Translations under genes and position numbers: made by a program
The notes under the pieces: generated by a model
Told to the model about the DNA's origin: nothing
Databases searched by the model: none
The model's input: only the letters and a program-made list of their open reading frames with translations
Assembly: GCA_959347315.1 (NCBI GenBank)
Contig: OY365811.1
Coordinates: forward strand, 36,911,206-36,975,205
Length of the DNA stretch: 64,000 nucleotides
Reading direction: 5' to 3'
Origin: Bimastos eiseni
Lineage: Eukaryota; Annelida; Clitellata; Crassiclitellata; Lumbricidae
Shown here: one piece after another, positions 1 to 10,280 of the stretch
Layout of the letters: the number at the start of each line of letters is the position of its first letter
Position numbering within the stretch: position 1 is the first letter of the stretch

Positions 1-181
1 TGGATGGATGGATGGATGGATGGATGGATGGATGGATGGATGGATGGATGGATGGATGGATGGATGGATGGATGGATGGATGGATGGATGGATGGATGGA
101 TGGATGGATGGATGGATGGATGGATGGATGGATGGATGGATGGATGGATGGATGGATGGATGGATGGATGGATGGATGGAT
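1..181. repeat. (GGAT)n microsatellite
   Basis: A pure run of GGAT/TGGA tetranucleotides fills the left edge of the window, so its true length is unknown. It is open in several frames (Met-Asp-Gly-Trp repeats), but this is repeat read-through and not a protein. Confidence 0.98.
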
Positions 182-523
182 CACTAGCAATAAGCATCCC
201 AACCCTCCACTTCCTCAGTCGAGAAGTACTTGATCTCACACAAACCATGTGAACCCTTTGGCAACTGAATCTTCAGACGCTAAATCCCTCTCACTAAGGG
301 TAAGGATGATATTGATCCATCTCAGTTATTTCCTCTTCTCCATTTAGCTGTGTTCAGAGTCGAGAACATCTGATCTCAATTGGCTCTATATAAGTATTCA
401 ATTACAATTACCTTTATATCTTTAGTTTTGTTATATCTCTTCAACACGAACTATTACACCTTACAGACTAATAGCAAACCTTTGCAGATTCTGGATTCAT
501 TCAAATAAATTAATTGGTTTTAG

Positions 524-614
524 ATTGTTGTGATGTCAGTGAAGAGATCGGTTGCATCCTGCCAGATTTTTCTTGACGAAATTGTTTTGGATGATGGCCT
601 GTGTGACTCAACAG
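524..614 (+). CDS. Possible upstream exon of the LDLa receptor (weak)
   Basis: A TTTTAG acceptor at 518-523 and a consensus ACAG/GTGAG donor at 614/615 bracket 91 bases. These are open in the frame starting at 524 and would end in phase 1, the phase needed by the exon at 1710. The frame includes an ATG at 533 and two cysteines, but no signal peptide and no recognisable module. The other two frames hit stops. The exon could be real (end of a preceding domain), non-coding, or a chance splice-site pair. Confidence 0.25.
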
Positions 615-689
615 GTGAGATTCATGCTATAATACTGATGATGAATTCTACAGTGATTATAATGATGTTCGTTTAATTACAAACGTTGC

Positions 690-870
690 TCTACACCCCA
701 CCATCAGAGGCTGCGTTCCCCCTGGGGGAACGAGGGGGAAAATTTCCCCCACCTTTTACAGAGAAGGGACAAGTTATACCTGTGTCCCCTCCATATTTCC
801 TAACCCTCTCGTTGGGTGTCCCCACCCCACCTGTCAAATGAGATCACCACCTCTGCCCACCATATCTTCT
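690..870 (+). repeat. Dispersed repeat, copy 1 (partner at 20025)
   Basis: The block contains CCTTTTACAGAGAAGGGACA, a TATACcTGTGtCCCC segment, CTCtcgTTGGGTGTCC and CCACCTGTCAAATGAGATC. The same words occur in the same order and strand at 20025-20175, so this is an interspersed family. No coding capacity or terminal inverted repeats are evident. Confidence 0.75.
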
Positions 871-1709
871 TCTTCATGTGTTTCCAAGGCACATCCACCA
901 AACGCAATACTTTATACCAATGCAAATTTATTAGCAGTAGCGCATATAAATTTAGAATATCTGCATTCGGTTTTTAGCTGATAAGCCGCAGATTGATTAC
1001 AAACTTGCATGAACGAATGATGACATCCTAGAGTCGAATTTAACTCTGTGGCAGCCATGTAAGGCGCCATTATGTTATAAATAATGATATTAGATTTAAT
1101 CAACATCGCTGCCTAGCGAAGTAATGACTGGTTGGCCTTTGGGGAAGTGTTAGGAATAGTAGGAATTGAACTTGTTTCCACTCTGCTCTGCAATCCTGTC
1201 TTTACAATTACTATATAGCCCCAAAAGTTCTTGCAGATGGATATTTCTTGGTTAATGGCACATTTTTTATTTTTTGCTTCTTTAAAGAACTGTTTTTATA
1301 GGTCGTTAGCTGCTCTATGGCACTTATTAATAAGCCGATGCTTTCCCTTAACTTTAAAGTAGCACTTTAGAAATGTTGAGATGTTGATTACATTAGAGGT
1401 TGCTGGAAGGATCATTTAAACTTGATCTTAGGCAGAGGACTGACTCTTCCTTGACCTTGATTTTCACAAAGCTGCCACACCACAGGTATTGAAATGCTTT
1501 AGATGAATCGATGGATGGTTAGACAGATGGATGGAAAGGACTAAAAGAGACAGTGGGGAATTCCTTAATCAAATACTGTTTAGACCGAGCATTGTTAGAA
1601 CTGATTCCAATTAATATCTTTTACAGTGATCTTATCAAAGGTCTATGTCTGTACATATGTATGTATTTATGTATTGCATTCAGTATGTGTTGTCTGTCTG
1701 TCTGTCTAG

Positions 1710-1850
1710 GAGATGTTGGATGTGGTGCGAATGAGTTTCTCTGCACAGATGGAAGATGTATCAGTCGGACGTTTCTCTGTGATCAGATTCCTCAATGCAC
1801 AGATGGTGCTGATGAATCCTTGTCTGCTGGGTGCTCTAGCTCATCAACAG
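1710..1850 (+). CDS. LDLa receptor, exon with LDLa module 1 (partial gene)
   Basis: This exon of a membrane receptor encodes one LDL-receptor class A module, a roughly 40-residue calcium-binding, disulfide-bonded ligand-binding fold. A TCTAG acceptor (1705-1709) and an ACAG/GTACC donor (1850/1851) bound 141 bases that start and end in phase 1, the usual arrangement for shuffled LDLa exons. Six cysteines are visible in the expected spacing: GCG, FLC, GRC, FLCD, QC and GC. The end of the module reads CDQIPQCTDGADE. The canonical Gly and the acidic residue before Cys5 (CDGxxDC) are both Gln here, so calcium binding may be weakened. A short Ser/Thr linker follows. It is spliced to the exon at 2628. 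The 5' part of the gene, including any signal peptide, is not identified. Confidence 0.85.
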
Positions 1851-2328
1851 GTACCATAATCCCAATACTACCTTACACGAACATCGTATCATGGCGGGGC
1901 ACCTCTTAAAATTTGCGGGGAGTGGTGAAGGAGTTGATCATCTCGCTAAGCGATGAGCAGGGTCAAGGTCATACAGTTGTTATGCAAACGCATGTACATT
2001 AATATTAAAAACTGGATTTGGGTGAAGATCTGTCAGATACAGTTGAAGGCGTTTGTTTATTGATGACGATTCTCTAACGTGCAAATTTGACTTAGCCATG
2101 TATGTCGCGTCTGTCGTCGCTCCTCGACTCTGGGACTTTCTGCGATCAGCTCCCAACTTCCAATTTGGATCTTGACTCAAAATTCATCTCTTCTCTGACT
2201 GATTTTGCTCCATAGACTGTTTTCGTGAATGTTCGGATTAATCTGTTGACTGGACTCGCTGTTGAACTGCCTACTAAATTAATAGCAAATATGTTTCAGA
2301 TTCTCTGTCAAAGTTCTCAGATTATTAA

Positions 2329-2359
<31 letters not shown>

Positions 2360-2627
2360 GGTTTATTATCAATGGGGAATGGCATTGCACAGACACGAGG
2401 AACAGAAGGACGAGGGTTTGATGCCCCATTAGGATGTCTTCACCTTCTACTTTCCAGGGGACAATGGTAAATTGAGCAGTAGTAAGACACACAGCTATAA
2501 GATCGACTCTTGTTTAACTTATTATCATGTGTTCCTACTATTCCATGTAATCATACTGCATTTTGTCCATTTTAATTGTATAAACGAACATCATTATGAT
2601 GTGATTATCGATTCAATTTTATTTCAG
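1851..2627 (+). other. Intron of LDLa receptor gene
   Basis: A GT-AG intron (GTACC...TTTCAG) of 777 bases, phase 1. It contains a (TTA)n tract near 2330-2358 and otherwise no recognised element. Short open frames here are not supported. Confidence 0.8.
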
Positions 2628-2807
2628 TGTATTCCACTTCGACGACAGCAACAGCTGGTGTTCGTTTATGTAACCATTCGTCTTCGATGTTTCGGTGCCA
2701 GGATGGGCGCAGCTGCATTCCAAGCGACTATGTCTGTGATGGAGTGAACGACTGCAGTGACTCCTCCGATGAACTACCATTTGCTGGATGCTCAGCGCCT
2801 AATCCAG
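2628..2807 (+). CDS. LDLa receptor, exon with LDLa module 2
   Basis: The exon follows an ATTTCAG acceptor and ends at CCAG/GTAATT. It is 180 bases, phase 1 to phase 1. It opens with a Thr/Ser-rich linker (YSTSTTATAG) and then encodes a canonical LDLa module with six cysteines. The calcium-binding end CDGVNDCSDSSDE is intact and is followed by LPFAGC. This is the best-conserved of the three modules. Joining to the preceding exon creates a Val codon across the junction, and joining to the next creates a Gly codon; both keep the frame open. The module should lie extracellularly, between modules 1 and 3. Confidence 0.9.
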
Positions 2808-3281
2808 GTAATTCATGGAGAAACTTCTTTAAAATCCATGGTTACAAAGAGGTCCTCTGCTTAACATCATGCTTAAATGATCCTTCCAGCAACAACCACA
2901 ACTACAAATTCCACAACAACAACTACAACCATTGTTGTAATTGAAATCTCCAAAGGCGCTGTTTTAAGGCTGAGCAGAAAGCAGCAGCTTAGTCATGAGC
3001 CGGCCGAAAACGATCGATAAAGTTAGAACAAATTGAAAAAAGTGCCTTTACCCAAGAAATATCCTTCGACTCTGGGCCGTAGAGTGATGGATCGAACATG
3101 TACACTCTGCGTTGCAGGTCGACCACTCTAACCAATCGACCACCGTGCGACATGCCACATTGTCTGCAAAATTTTGATAGAGTATTTCATGTGTTTCATT
3201 TTTTTCTAGGCATTCTGCATAATAAATTTAAGAAATATTCATTTTGAAATTGTAAGACAGAGAAGTCCTTTTGCATTTTAG
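2808..3281 (+). other. Intron of LDLa receptor gene
   Basis: A GT-AG intron of 474 bases, phase 1. It contains a tRNA-like SINE fragment in - orientation (about 3050-3155). It also contains a Thr-codon-rich stretch at 2890-2936 that looks exon-like but does not preserve phase. Confidence 0.75.
3050..3155 (-). mobile_element. tRNA-derived SINE head (fragment)
   Basis: Read on the - strand, the block starts with a GGTGGTCGATTGGTTAGAGT segment (A-box-like) and continues to a GTTCGATCC B-box-like motif. This is the layout of an RNA polymerase III promoter in a tRNA-derived SINE. It lies inside an intron of the LDLa receptor gene. Similar heads occur at 23035, 41510, 49845 and elsewhere. Confidence 0.65.
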
Positions 3282-3461
3282 GTTCGATAACAGCAACATC
3301 CCGATCGTCATTGCCATCCTCATCATCTTCATCAACAAAGTCTTCCTCTGGATGCATCACAGATGGATTTCTTTGCATGGATGGTAGTTGCCTCTCTGCT
3401 GGAAGACGATGTGATGGAAGGCAAGACTGTTCCGATGGGTTGGACGAACAAAACTGTCCAG
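3282..3461 (+). CDS. LDLa receptor, exon with Ser-rich linker and LDLa module 3
   Basis: A TTTTAG acceptor and a CCAG/GTACAG donor bound 180 bases, phase 1 to phase 1, the same length as the preceding exon. The first 24 codons encode a Ser/Thr-rich linker (SLPSSSSSSTKSSS), likely an O-glycosylated stalk. The remainder is an LDLa module: CITDGFLC, MDGSC, RCDGRQDC, SDGLDEQNC. All six cysteines and the CDGxxDC and DE calcium ligands are present; the usual Ser of SDE is Leu. It joins in frame to the transmembrane exon at 3971. Confidence 0.88.
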
Positions 3462-3970
3462 GTACAGAAAGGTTTTAAGATGAAGGCTCTGCAGAACTGG
3501 CGAAATATAAATCCTTATTTATTTGCAAACCATATACAAAAATTTGACACGTTGTCACTTCATGAGCGAGTTTGTGATAAGGTCGGCATTTGACGCTGTC
3601 TCTGGGGACCACAATATCAAGGTCCACCTTGTTAGGCTTGTTGTTTCTTGGGAATCATACCAACAACGGCCAATGAGACTTAATATCTCATTGGTCTAGT
3701 TAGTGTCACTCTCCTAGTAACGTACTCTTCTTCCATGAGACACAATTGACAGATAATTGGTCAATAGATGGTGTTGTTTAATAAATGGCAGACAATGATA
3801 ATGATAATAATAATTATCATAATAATAATAACAATGATAATAATAATACAACTACTAATAATACTAAATTATGATCTGGATATTTATGCCCAGCCTGTTT
3901 GATATAACATACATACAAATGTGGTATCACATAAGAATATGATGATCTGTTGCTGTTGTCGTTCTTATAG
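3462..3970 (+). other. Intron of LDLa receptor gene
   Basis: A GT-AG intron of 509 bases, phase 1, with an (ATA/AAT)n-rich stretch at about 3795-3870. No other element is recognised. Confidence 0.8.
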
Positions 3971-5289
3971 TTGAACGTCGACTGTTGTCACCCGGTGCCA
4001 TTGCTGGCATCTCGGTTGGATGCCTCCTTGTCCTCTTCCTCATAGGCCTCTCTGTCGCCCTCTTTGCCTTCAGACATCATCGTAAGCAGCGTAAAGCCCC
4101 GATCCCAAGCCACTCCTCAGCGGAGAACATGTCCTCCGACTTCACCACACAATCCTTGAACCAAGTCTCGGAAGCCCCGACGACTACGGAAAGTCGCAAT
4201 TCCTCGGAGTCGCTCGAACTTCCATACAACGCACCTGCTCCACGACCGACTCCAGTCTGTGGCAGCACAGATGGCACCAGACTACAAACCTCTTTGCCCT
4301 TTGTGCAAAACAGCATAGTGGCGCCGCCTGCTGGGCAGGGAGGATTGAGAACAACTTTGCCGAATGTGAGTACCAATCTTGTCACAAACGTTAACGACGC
4401 AACTTGCTGCACCACAGATTCCCCGGAGGTGGAGGAATCGTCGGAAGACCAATTGGGTTTTCCCCACAACCGCCATTTCTATCGCTCCCTTCCTCCAATT
4501 CCCAGCTCCCCTCCGAACTTTTCCCCTCTGCTCGAGGCACTCCTTGAAAACCAACGCCGGAGACGACGCAACCCGGGTTCATCGACGCCATCGAGTCATG
4601 ACCTGAGCGTGGTGAGCGAGCACATCTACGAGGAGCCGGTCTACGGGTCAGGGTTACCCACACGGAATGCCATTCCAGGGCATTTCAACCGGTTTCTACC
4701 ATTCCATCTGCCTCCACCACCAACCTTGGAGCCATTCAGGGGCAGACCAGACCTTCACGGTGTACCTCAAGAGGGCATTCCTTCTGCTCGCCAGCCACAA
4801 CCATTCCCTGCTAATCTATGTGATATGGAGCCTTCGAACGTAATATGCGTAACAGCCTTCCCTGTGAGTAGGTCGTCTCAACCATCTGTGATACCCAACG
4901 TTGCATTTTCTCCACCGGGAAACACAAGGCATCGCGCACCAACCAGAAGTCCCCCGGTTCGGTTTTTCCAGGCCGAAATTCCCGAAATTCCAGACGTTCC
5001 AGTTCAGTTTAACACTCTGACGAACTCCAGACTTTGGGAAGGTCTAGATGGAGATCCCAGTCCTTTTTCAGTCATGCTTCCAGTCACTCCTGCCGTAAGA
5101 TCAATGCATGAAACATCGGAGGATAGAGATTCGTCTTGCATAGGAGGAATTGACTGGAGCACAAGCTCAGATGGTTTCCACAGTCGAATGGGTTCGACCG
5201 AATCGAGTGGGAACCATTCCTCGTCTCCGCTGGTTCCCTGCGACGTCGGTCCCATTCTGGACTCTCTCCCCATGGGAACGTCAGTTTAA
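3971..5289 (+). CDS. LDLa receptor, last exon: transmembrane helix and cytoplasmic tail
   Basis: The exon follows a TTCTTATAG acceptor and runs open for 1319 bases to a TAA. Phase 1 joining gives VERRLLSPG, then a transmembrane helix (GAIAGISVGCLLVLFLIGLS, then VALFAF), then a basic stop-transfer stretch (RHHRKQRK). The tail of about 400 residues matches no domain I recognise. It is rich in Pro and Ser, with SH3-ligand-like segments (SLPPIPSSPP, LPPPPTLEPF) and a tyrosine pair, IYEEPVYG at about 4622-4645, that could be phosphorylated and bind SH2 domains. The four exons together give a 605-residue C-terminal portion: three LDLa modules, stalk, TM, tail. LRP3/LRP10/LRP12-type receptors also end with LDLa modules, a TM and a long tail, but the tail does not identify the family. 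A weak AATAAA at 5438-5443 lies inside a downstream repeat. Confidence 0.9.
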
Positions 5290-5353
5290 TGTTTCTTGCT
5301 ATAGGATGGCAAAAAGCTGAAAAATGTCCCTAAGTTATGTATCTAGTACTTTC

Positions 5354-5445
5354 AATCGTAATCGTAATCTCAACATTTCTATAGCGCCCACAAAAGCAAA
5401 GTCGCAAGATCCGGCTTATTCACAGATGCTCAATCAAAATAAAAC
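5354..5445 (+). repeat. Short interspersed repeat, TTCTATAGCGCC family
   Basis: AATCGTAATCTCAACATTTC, then TATAGCGCCCACAAAAGC, then a GGCTTATTCACAG segment. Close copies lie in the same orientation at 59908 and 63270 and in opposite orientation at 7300, 13275 and 50670. The copy begins 65 bases after the receptor stop codon and probably lies in or next to its 3' UTR. Confidence 0.8.
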
Positions 5446-6231
5446 TGTGATGCAATTAGTAACATTAGCATTTGACATCAGTTTAGCCTTAATACTTCAT
5501 CCTAGATCGCCTGACAATGAAAAGTATTATTCTTGACTGCTTGAGCGGCCATACAATGGAACAATATAGGCCTAGGGCACTCGCCTCGTTCTGGTGTTCA
5601 TATCGAATTAACATTGGTCAAGATCAGAGGAGAGTGTTCCCTCTGAGTGTATTCCCTCTGCTGACCTAATTTCAGTGGGCTCCAGTGCTTGAGAATTTTT
5701 ATAAACTCGCCTGTGTATTACCAGATACGTATTGTCAGAGATTACTGTGGCTAGTTGCTTGTGATGTGAAACTCTAACTGTTAGCCTGTTTAAGGACTTG
5801 TAAGCCAGAGGCAGAGGTTGAAAGTAACAACCGCTGAAGATGATAACAGTTTTCCTCTACTAGCGCGCTCTAGCGAACTGAGTTTAAAATGTGCGGTAGA
5901 TAGTCCACACTTTTCAATGGGAGTGTCGGACAAGATGGATGACGTCAGTATTCGGATTAGTGCAATGGCTATTACGTAGGCGGAGACTTCGTCCGGGGTT
6001 TGGGGACTGGTAAAAGAAATGGGGGTTGGAGGCACAGGTTGGAAAAAATACTTCAGTTCCAAAACATGGATGTGACAAAAAAGGACAAACAGTGTGATAC
6101 ATTGGAAATTTGTAATAATTATTTGTGAAATATTTTTGAAATTTTGCGGAATATGCAGTATGCAGCTCCATCCCTTACACCTGAAATTTTGAATGGGACC
6201 GTCCCCTCCTGCCTCCCCCAAAGTCTCCGCC
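5446..6231. other. Intergenic region
   Basis: Unique-looking sequence with a short SINE-like segment near 5560-5640 (CACTCGCCTCG, AACATTGGTCAAG). The 186-residue open frame on the - strand (6350-5790) spans repeat sequence and shows no recognisable domain. No gene is called. Confidence 0.5.
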
Positions 6232-6440
6232 CCTGGGTTAGTGTACTGGAATGTCAATCGATAGGTCATTGGTTCAAATCTTCTACTTGGCAGACCTGCC
6301 TTTACTCCGCTTGAGACTCTACTCAACGCTGCTTCAGAGAAGGTGTACACTGACCTTGCACGGTCGGTGGAAAGACGAGGCTGCGAGGGGAGAACTGGCA
6401 GCTCAGTGAGCCCACCATCGTATGCAATGGCTAAGAAAAC
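6232..6440 (+). mobile_element. tRNA-derived SINE copy
   Basis: A tRNA-like head (GTGTACTGGAATGTCAATCG) is followed by a B-box GGTTCAAATC at 6271-6280 and a SINE-like body up to about 6440 (CTCAACGCTGCTTCAGAGAA, AAGACGAGGCTGCGAGG). The long - strand open frame over this block is read-through of the element. Confidence 0.6.
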
Positions 6441-6594
6441 GAAGTTGCTAACACTTCATACCTATGCCTGCTTCTGGTTGGTTGAATGTGTCTGTACATC
6501 TCACGTTTTAATCCCTAAAAGCAAACAATGTTGTCAGTGTGAAGATCACAATCAATCTAGCCCACTGTATGAGTCGTACCTTAGTAGGCCTATG

Positions 6595-6794
6595 TGACGT
6601 ATATTTCATTACTAATTGCGTAATCGTGACGTAATCCAAATTGTGACGTATGCCATTATCTTAATTTAATTATCATAATTTTTGCTGACATTTAACAGTT
6701 GTGATCGTTTTGTAATTGATAGTTTTCTGCAGAATTGTGATGTTTTGTGGTATTGCCATTTTTACTGTGAAGTGTGTGACGTTAAATGTGACGT
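6595..6794. promoter_or_regulatory. Cluster of five CRE-like TGACGT motifs
   Basis: TGACGT occurs at 6595, 6627, 6644, 6777 and 6789, three of them as GTGACGTA. TGACGT is the CREB/ATF bZIP core. The cluster lies about 1.3 kb beyond the receptor stop codon with no gene immediately attached. It could be a regulatory island or debris of a repeat whose consensus contains the word. Confidence 0.3.
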
Positions 6795-7299
6795 ATGTTG
6801 ACATTATCGCAGTGTAACATAATCGTAGCGTAACATAATCATATTGCACTCGACGTTGCATTGTTTGCTTGCGACGAATTTTCGTTTTTTTATACAATGA
6901 ATCACAACATAATTTTATACAGCTTGCAGCATCAACACAGAACGATTTAATGTGCTTAATGTCACGTTTGTTACAATTTATTACAACAGCGTCACTGTGT
7001 CAGGTTATTAGTTGCGCGGAAGATTGTTTATAGTAGTTGTAAGCCTATGGGCTTTTAGTTCAATGGTGACGAATTGGTTGGAAATAGCCTAGTCACATTA
7101 ATCTTAGTACTGGTTGTATACTGGCCAAGCTCCCAAGTTCCCAAGTGTCTACGTGTACGTGACCTCATCCGCTTGCTGTTCTCTGCCATTTCTCTTCGTC
7201 CGCTACGCTCACTTGACCGAGCGAGGGCTGTTGTAGCTACAGCACGAGCCTTTGCCTTAAATTGACTCTGCACTATGGAACCCCTCCGTCCTTCACACG
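6795..7299. other. Intergenic region
   Basis: AT-rich DNA with GTAACATAATC repeated twice near 6815-6840. No gene or named element is recognised. Confidence 0.5.
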
Positions 7300-7400
7300 T
7301 TCCTCCTTAAAAACTGGCGAGCCAAGTCTTTTTTCAGCGCTCGTGAATAATCTTATGCCTGCGCTTGGCTTTCAAGTGGTGCTTTAGAAGTTTGGAGATT
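7300..7400 (-). repeat. Short interspersed repeat, AGCGCTCGTGAATAA family
   Basis: AGCGCTCGTGAATAATCTTA, then CTGCGCTTGGCTTTCAAGTG and TTTGGAGATTA. The reverse complement matches the + copies at 50235 and 60990 (CTTCTAAAG...TTATTCACGAGCGCTTAA). A second, diverged copy follows at 7630-7720 (TTGAATAAGCGGGTACCCTGCGCT, here written in parts as TTGAATAAGCGGG and TACCCTGCGCT). Confidence 0.75.
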
Positions 7401-7629
7401 AAGATTTTCGTTATTCATTTTAGTTTCTCGGTGTCTCTCACACTGGGAGAGCCTCTGATTCATGTGCAATGTAAGAGTCGCTATAGGAATAATTATTCAT
7501 AGATACATTGCAATGCGATGTATCTCCCCTCCGATCTTCAATGAATCTGACGCCCGTCCATTTCTCTCAATATAAGCACCCTCGCTGTTGCCTTCAATGG
7601 GTATACATGTGGAAGAGAACAACCCGTAG

Positions 7630-7720
7630 TATCTGACGCAGCGTTCTTGAATAAGCGGGTACCCTGCGCTGATGTGTTAATTGTAATTGAATATTTATAT
7701 AGCTCCGTTGTAAGAGCAAA
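7630..7720 (-). repeat. Short interspersed repeat, AGCGCTCGTGAATAA family
   Basis: GTTCTTGAATAAGCGGGTAC, CCTGCGCTGATG, then AATTGTAATTGAATATTTAT and ATAGCTCCG. It is a diverged copy of the same family. It keeps the GGAGCTATATAAAT variant of the GGCGCTATATAAAT core when read on the - strand. Confidence 0.65.
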
Positions 7721-9084
7721 ATCACTATGCACTGATCCGAATGCTGTGACATCATTTCTGGGTCCTGCTCTGGACATTTGGCGACCCTAGGAAAAGCCAC
7801 ATCTACGATTGTTTTGGATATTACATCTGTTTAGCTCAACAATGCACCCCAAACCAGAAGAAGAGACTCCAATGGCTGACCACGCACACTCGTATAGCAA
7901 GGCAATGAGCTCCCGTCGACAGATGGCATGTATGTTCTGTATTCTCTGGACCACCTGGCGTTGGATTTGGTGGAAACACAGCAGGTGACAGCTCGCAACA
8001 CTATTACGCTAACACCAAACTGTAGCATTCAAAGAACATATACAAAAATCTATGGGCTCACGATGGTGTCATTGCGCGCTGGATAACCAGCACAGCTGTT
8101 GGATAATTGGTACTTATTGTAGAACCAATGTTTCTATATTTCTACTGAATTTCGCCTGTAGCAAACTCCTCTTTAAAATATCGTGTGCGATGTCGGTGGG
8201 CGAAGAGGAAGGTTGCTGGTCAGCTGCCATCATGTGTAGAGGCTGAGAAAACTGTATGCTGATCACTAAGCCGCTGTTGTAGGCGGAAGCGTCGCTGTAT
8301 ACATCCACACGACTGCAGGTTCGCTGCAGATAATCTTGTCCTTCGTCTGAGTGCGGACGTCCGCAGAGAGGGACGGCGGACGTAAGGCCAGATGAGGACA
8401 GATGGCGTCAAGGGACAATGGTGGTCCAGTGCTGGTCATTTATCGCGGAGTTCTTTAAAGGACCGCCAATATCGCGTTCTAGACGTCGTCTTGCATGGTC
8501 TCCTTTAAAAATCCGCAGTTTATGGCCACCTGATTCCCTGAACCTCAAAGCACCCTCCAACTCACAATTCCTGCAATGATCATCACGACGACCACATGGT
8601 GTGCTCGAGACAAACTTTATGCTTCGACCTAATCATAATTATTCCCATGCGTCCATGTCACCAACGGCAGCCACTTTATCGGCGATAACAAACAGCGTTT
8701 GCTGTCAACAGGAGTTGAAGACGAGATTCTCTGACTTTTGTTGTCGCGATGTTGTCACGAGCGCGTGCGTTCATTAATACTGCAACAATAGCGTCCCGAA
8801 GCAGCCTGATTAACGTCACACTTTTTATGTGACGTAGACGGTTTACGACACGCTGCTTCCTTTGTAGATGATTTGGACTGGCACTACTGGGGGTGGGGTC
8901 CGTGACCTAGGTTAGTGTATGGACGCGTGTGTTGGCAGGGGTTGTAGGCCTAATCGGCTGAGCTGAGGTCGTTTGGTTGGTGTTTGTTCAGCGTCAGAAT
9001 CTCAGAGGTGACGATTGATCGAGGGAAAGTTTGTTGAGAAAGACGATGGGATCGTCTTATGTGTGTATGTTAGTGAATGAGAGT
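7721..9084. other. Intergenic region
   Basis: No gene is recognised. A perfect 8-base inverted pair, ACGTCACA at 8813-8820 and TGTGACGT at 8828-8835, forms a small hairpin with two CRE-like halves. The short open frames have no features of proteins. Confidence 0.5.
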
Positions 9085-9572
<488 letters not shown>

Positions 9573-9747
9573 CTATGGAGGGCATTAACACAGAGACACA
9601 TACATAATACCTCCCCATAATGCATACAGACGCAGATAGACAAAGACAGAGATAGACAGACAATGTGAGGTAGGCCTAATAGGCAGCTGCAGGTTAGAAC
9701 GACTGATTGCATCAATGAATCAAGCAACGACATCCAACGGCAGCATA

Positions 9748-10010
9748 CGTCCACATTTCGTCCTTCCGTCCGTTCCTTCGTCCATTCGTCCATCCCTCCT
9801 TCCGTCAGTTCCCACTTTGTCCGTCCTTCCTTTCGTCCTCCCACGTGTCCTTCCGTCCGGCTCTCTCGTCTGTCCGTCCTTCCTTCCGTCTGTTCCCACT
9901 TTGTCCATCCATCCGTTCGTCCTTCCGTATGTCCTTCCGTCCGAATCCCTCTCGTCTGTCCATCCTTCCGTCCGTCTGTTTCCATTTTGTCCGTCCGTTC
10001 AGCCTTTCAT
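9748..10010. repeat. Degenerate pyrimidine-rich CCGT/CCTT repeat
   Basis: Imperfect CGTCCTTC and CCGTCCGT words run across this stretch, interrupted by CCCACTTTGTCC, which recurs at about 9809, 9895 and (as CCATTTTGTCC) 9983. That suggests a decayed longer tandem unit of roughly 85-90 bp on top of the tetranucleotide pattern. Open frames here are read-through. Confidence 0.8.
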
Positions 10011-10189
10011 CCGTTTTTATGTTCACTCGAAAAACCGCGGAAATAAATTGAAAGAGGGAATTCGATTTGCTAGGAAGACAGAGTTTCCGGTTGCCATGAC
10101 AGCCGACAAAAGAGTTGCTGGCATTGGTCATATGCTCTTCATAACCTGCTTATTCGGTCGCTTTCACTTTATATATAAAAATAAATATA

Positions 10190-10280
10190 TGACATATATA
10201 TATCATATATATGTACGTATTTATATAATATACAGGCCTATGAATCCTAAATGAATGTATATATATATATATATATATAT
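10190..10280. repeat. AT-rich simple repeats
   Basis: TATATATCATATATATG and a (TA)n run at about 10258-10280. Confidence 0.9.

Larger units (their letters stand above)
182..1709. other. Upstream/intronic region of the LDLa receptor gene
   Basis: This stretch holds no confident exon. It contains one weak exon candidate (524-614), a dispersed repeat copy (690-870), and otherwise AT-rich unique-looking sequence. A TGTC run directly precedes the splice acceptor at 1708-1709. If the receptor gene continues upstream, this is intron. Confidence 0.5.

Noticed and set aside
2890..2936. Thr-rich exon-like stretch (acceptor TTCCAG, possible donor GTAATT) in the LDLa receptor intron
   Set aside because: It would encode a plausible mucin-like linker, but its length (47 bases) does not keep phase 1 to phase 1, and joining the flanking exons without it is already in frame.
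5790..6350. 186-codon open frame on the - strand
   Set aside because: Its N-terminal third is antisense of a tRNA-derived SINE; the rest shows no domain.
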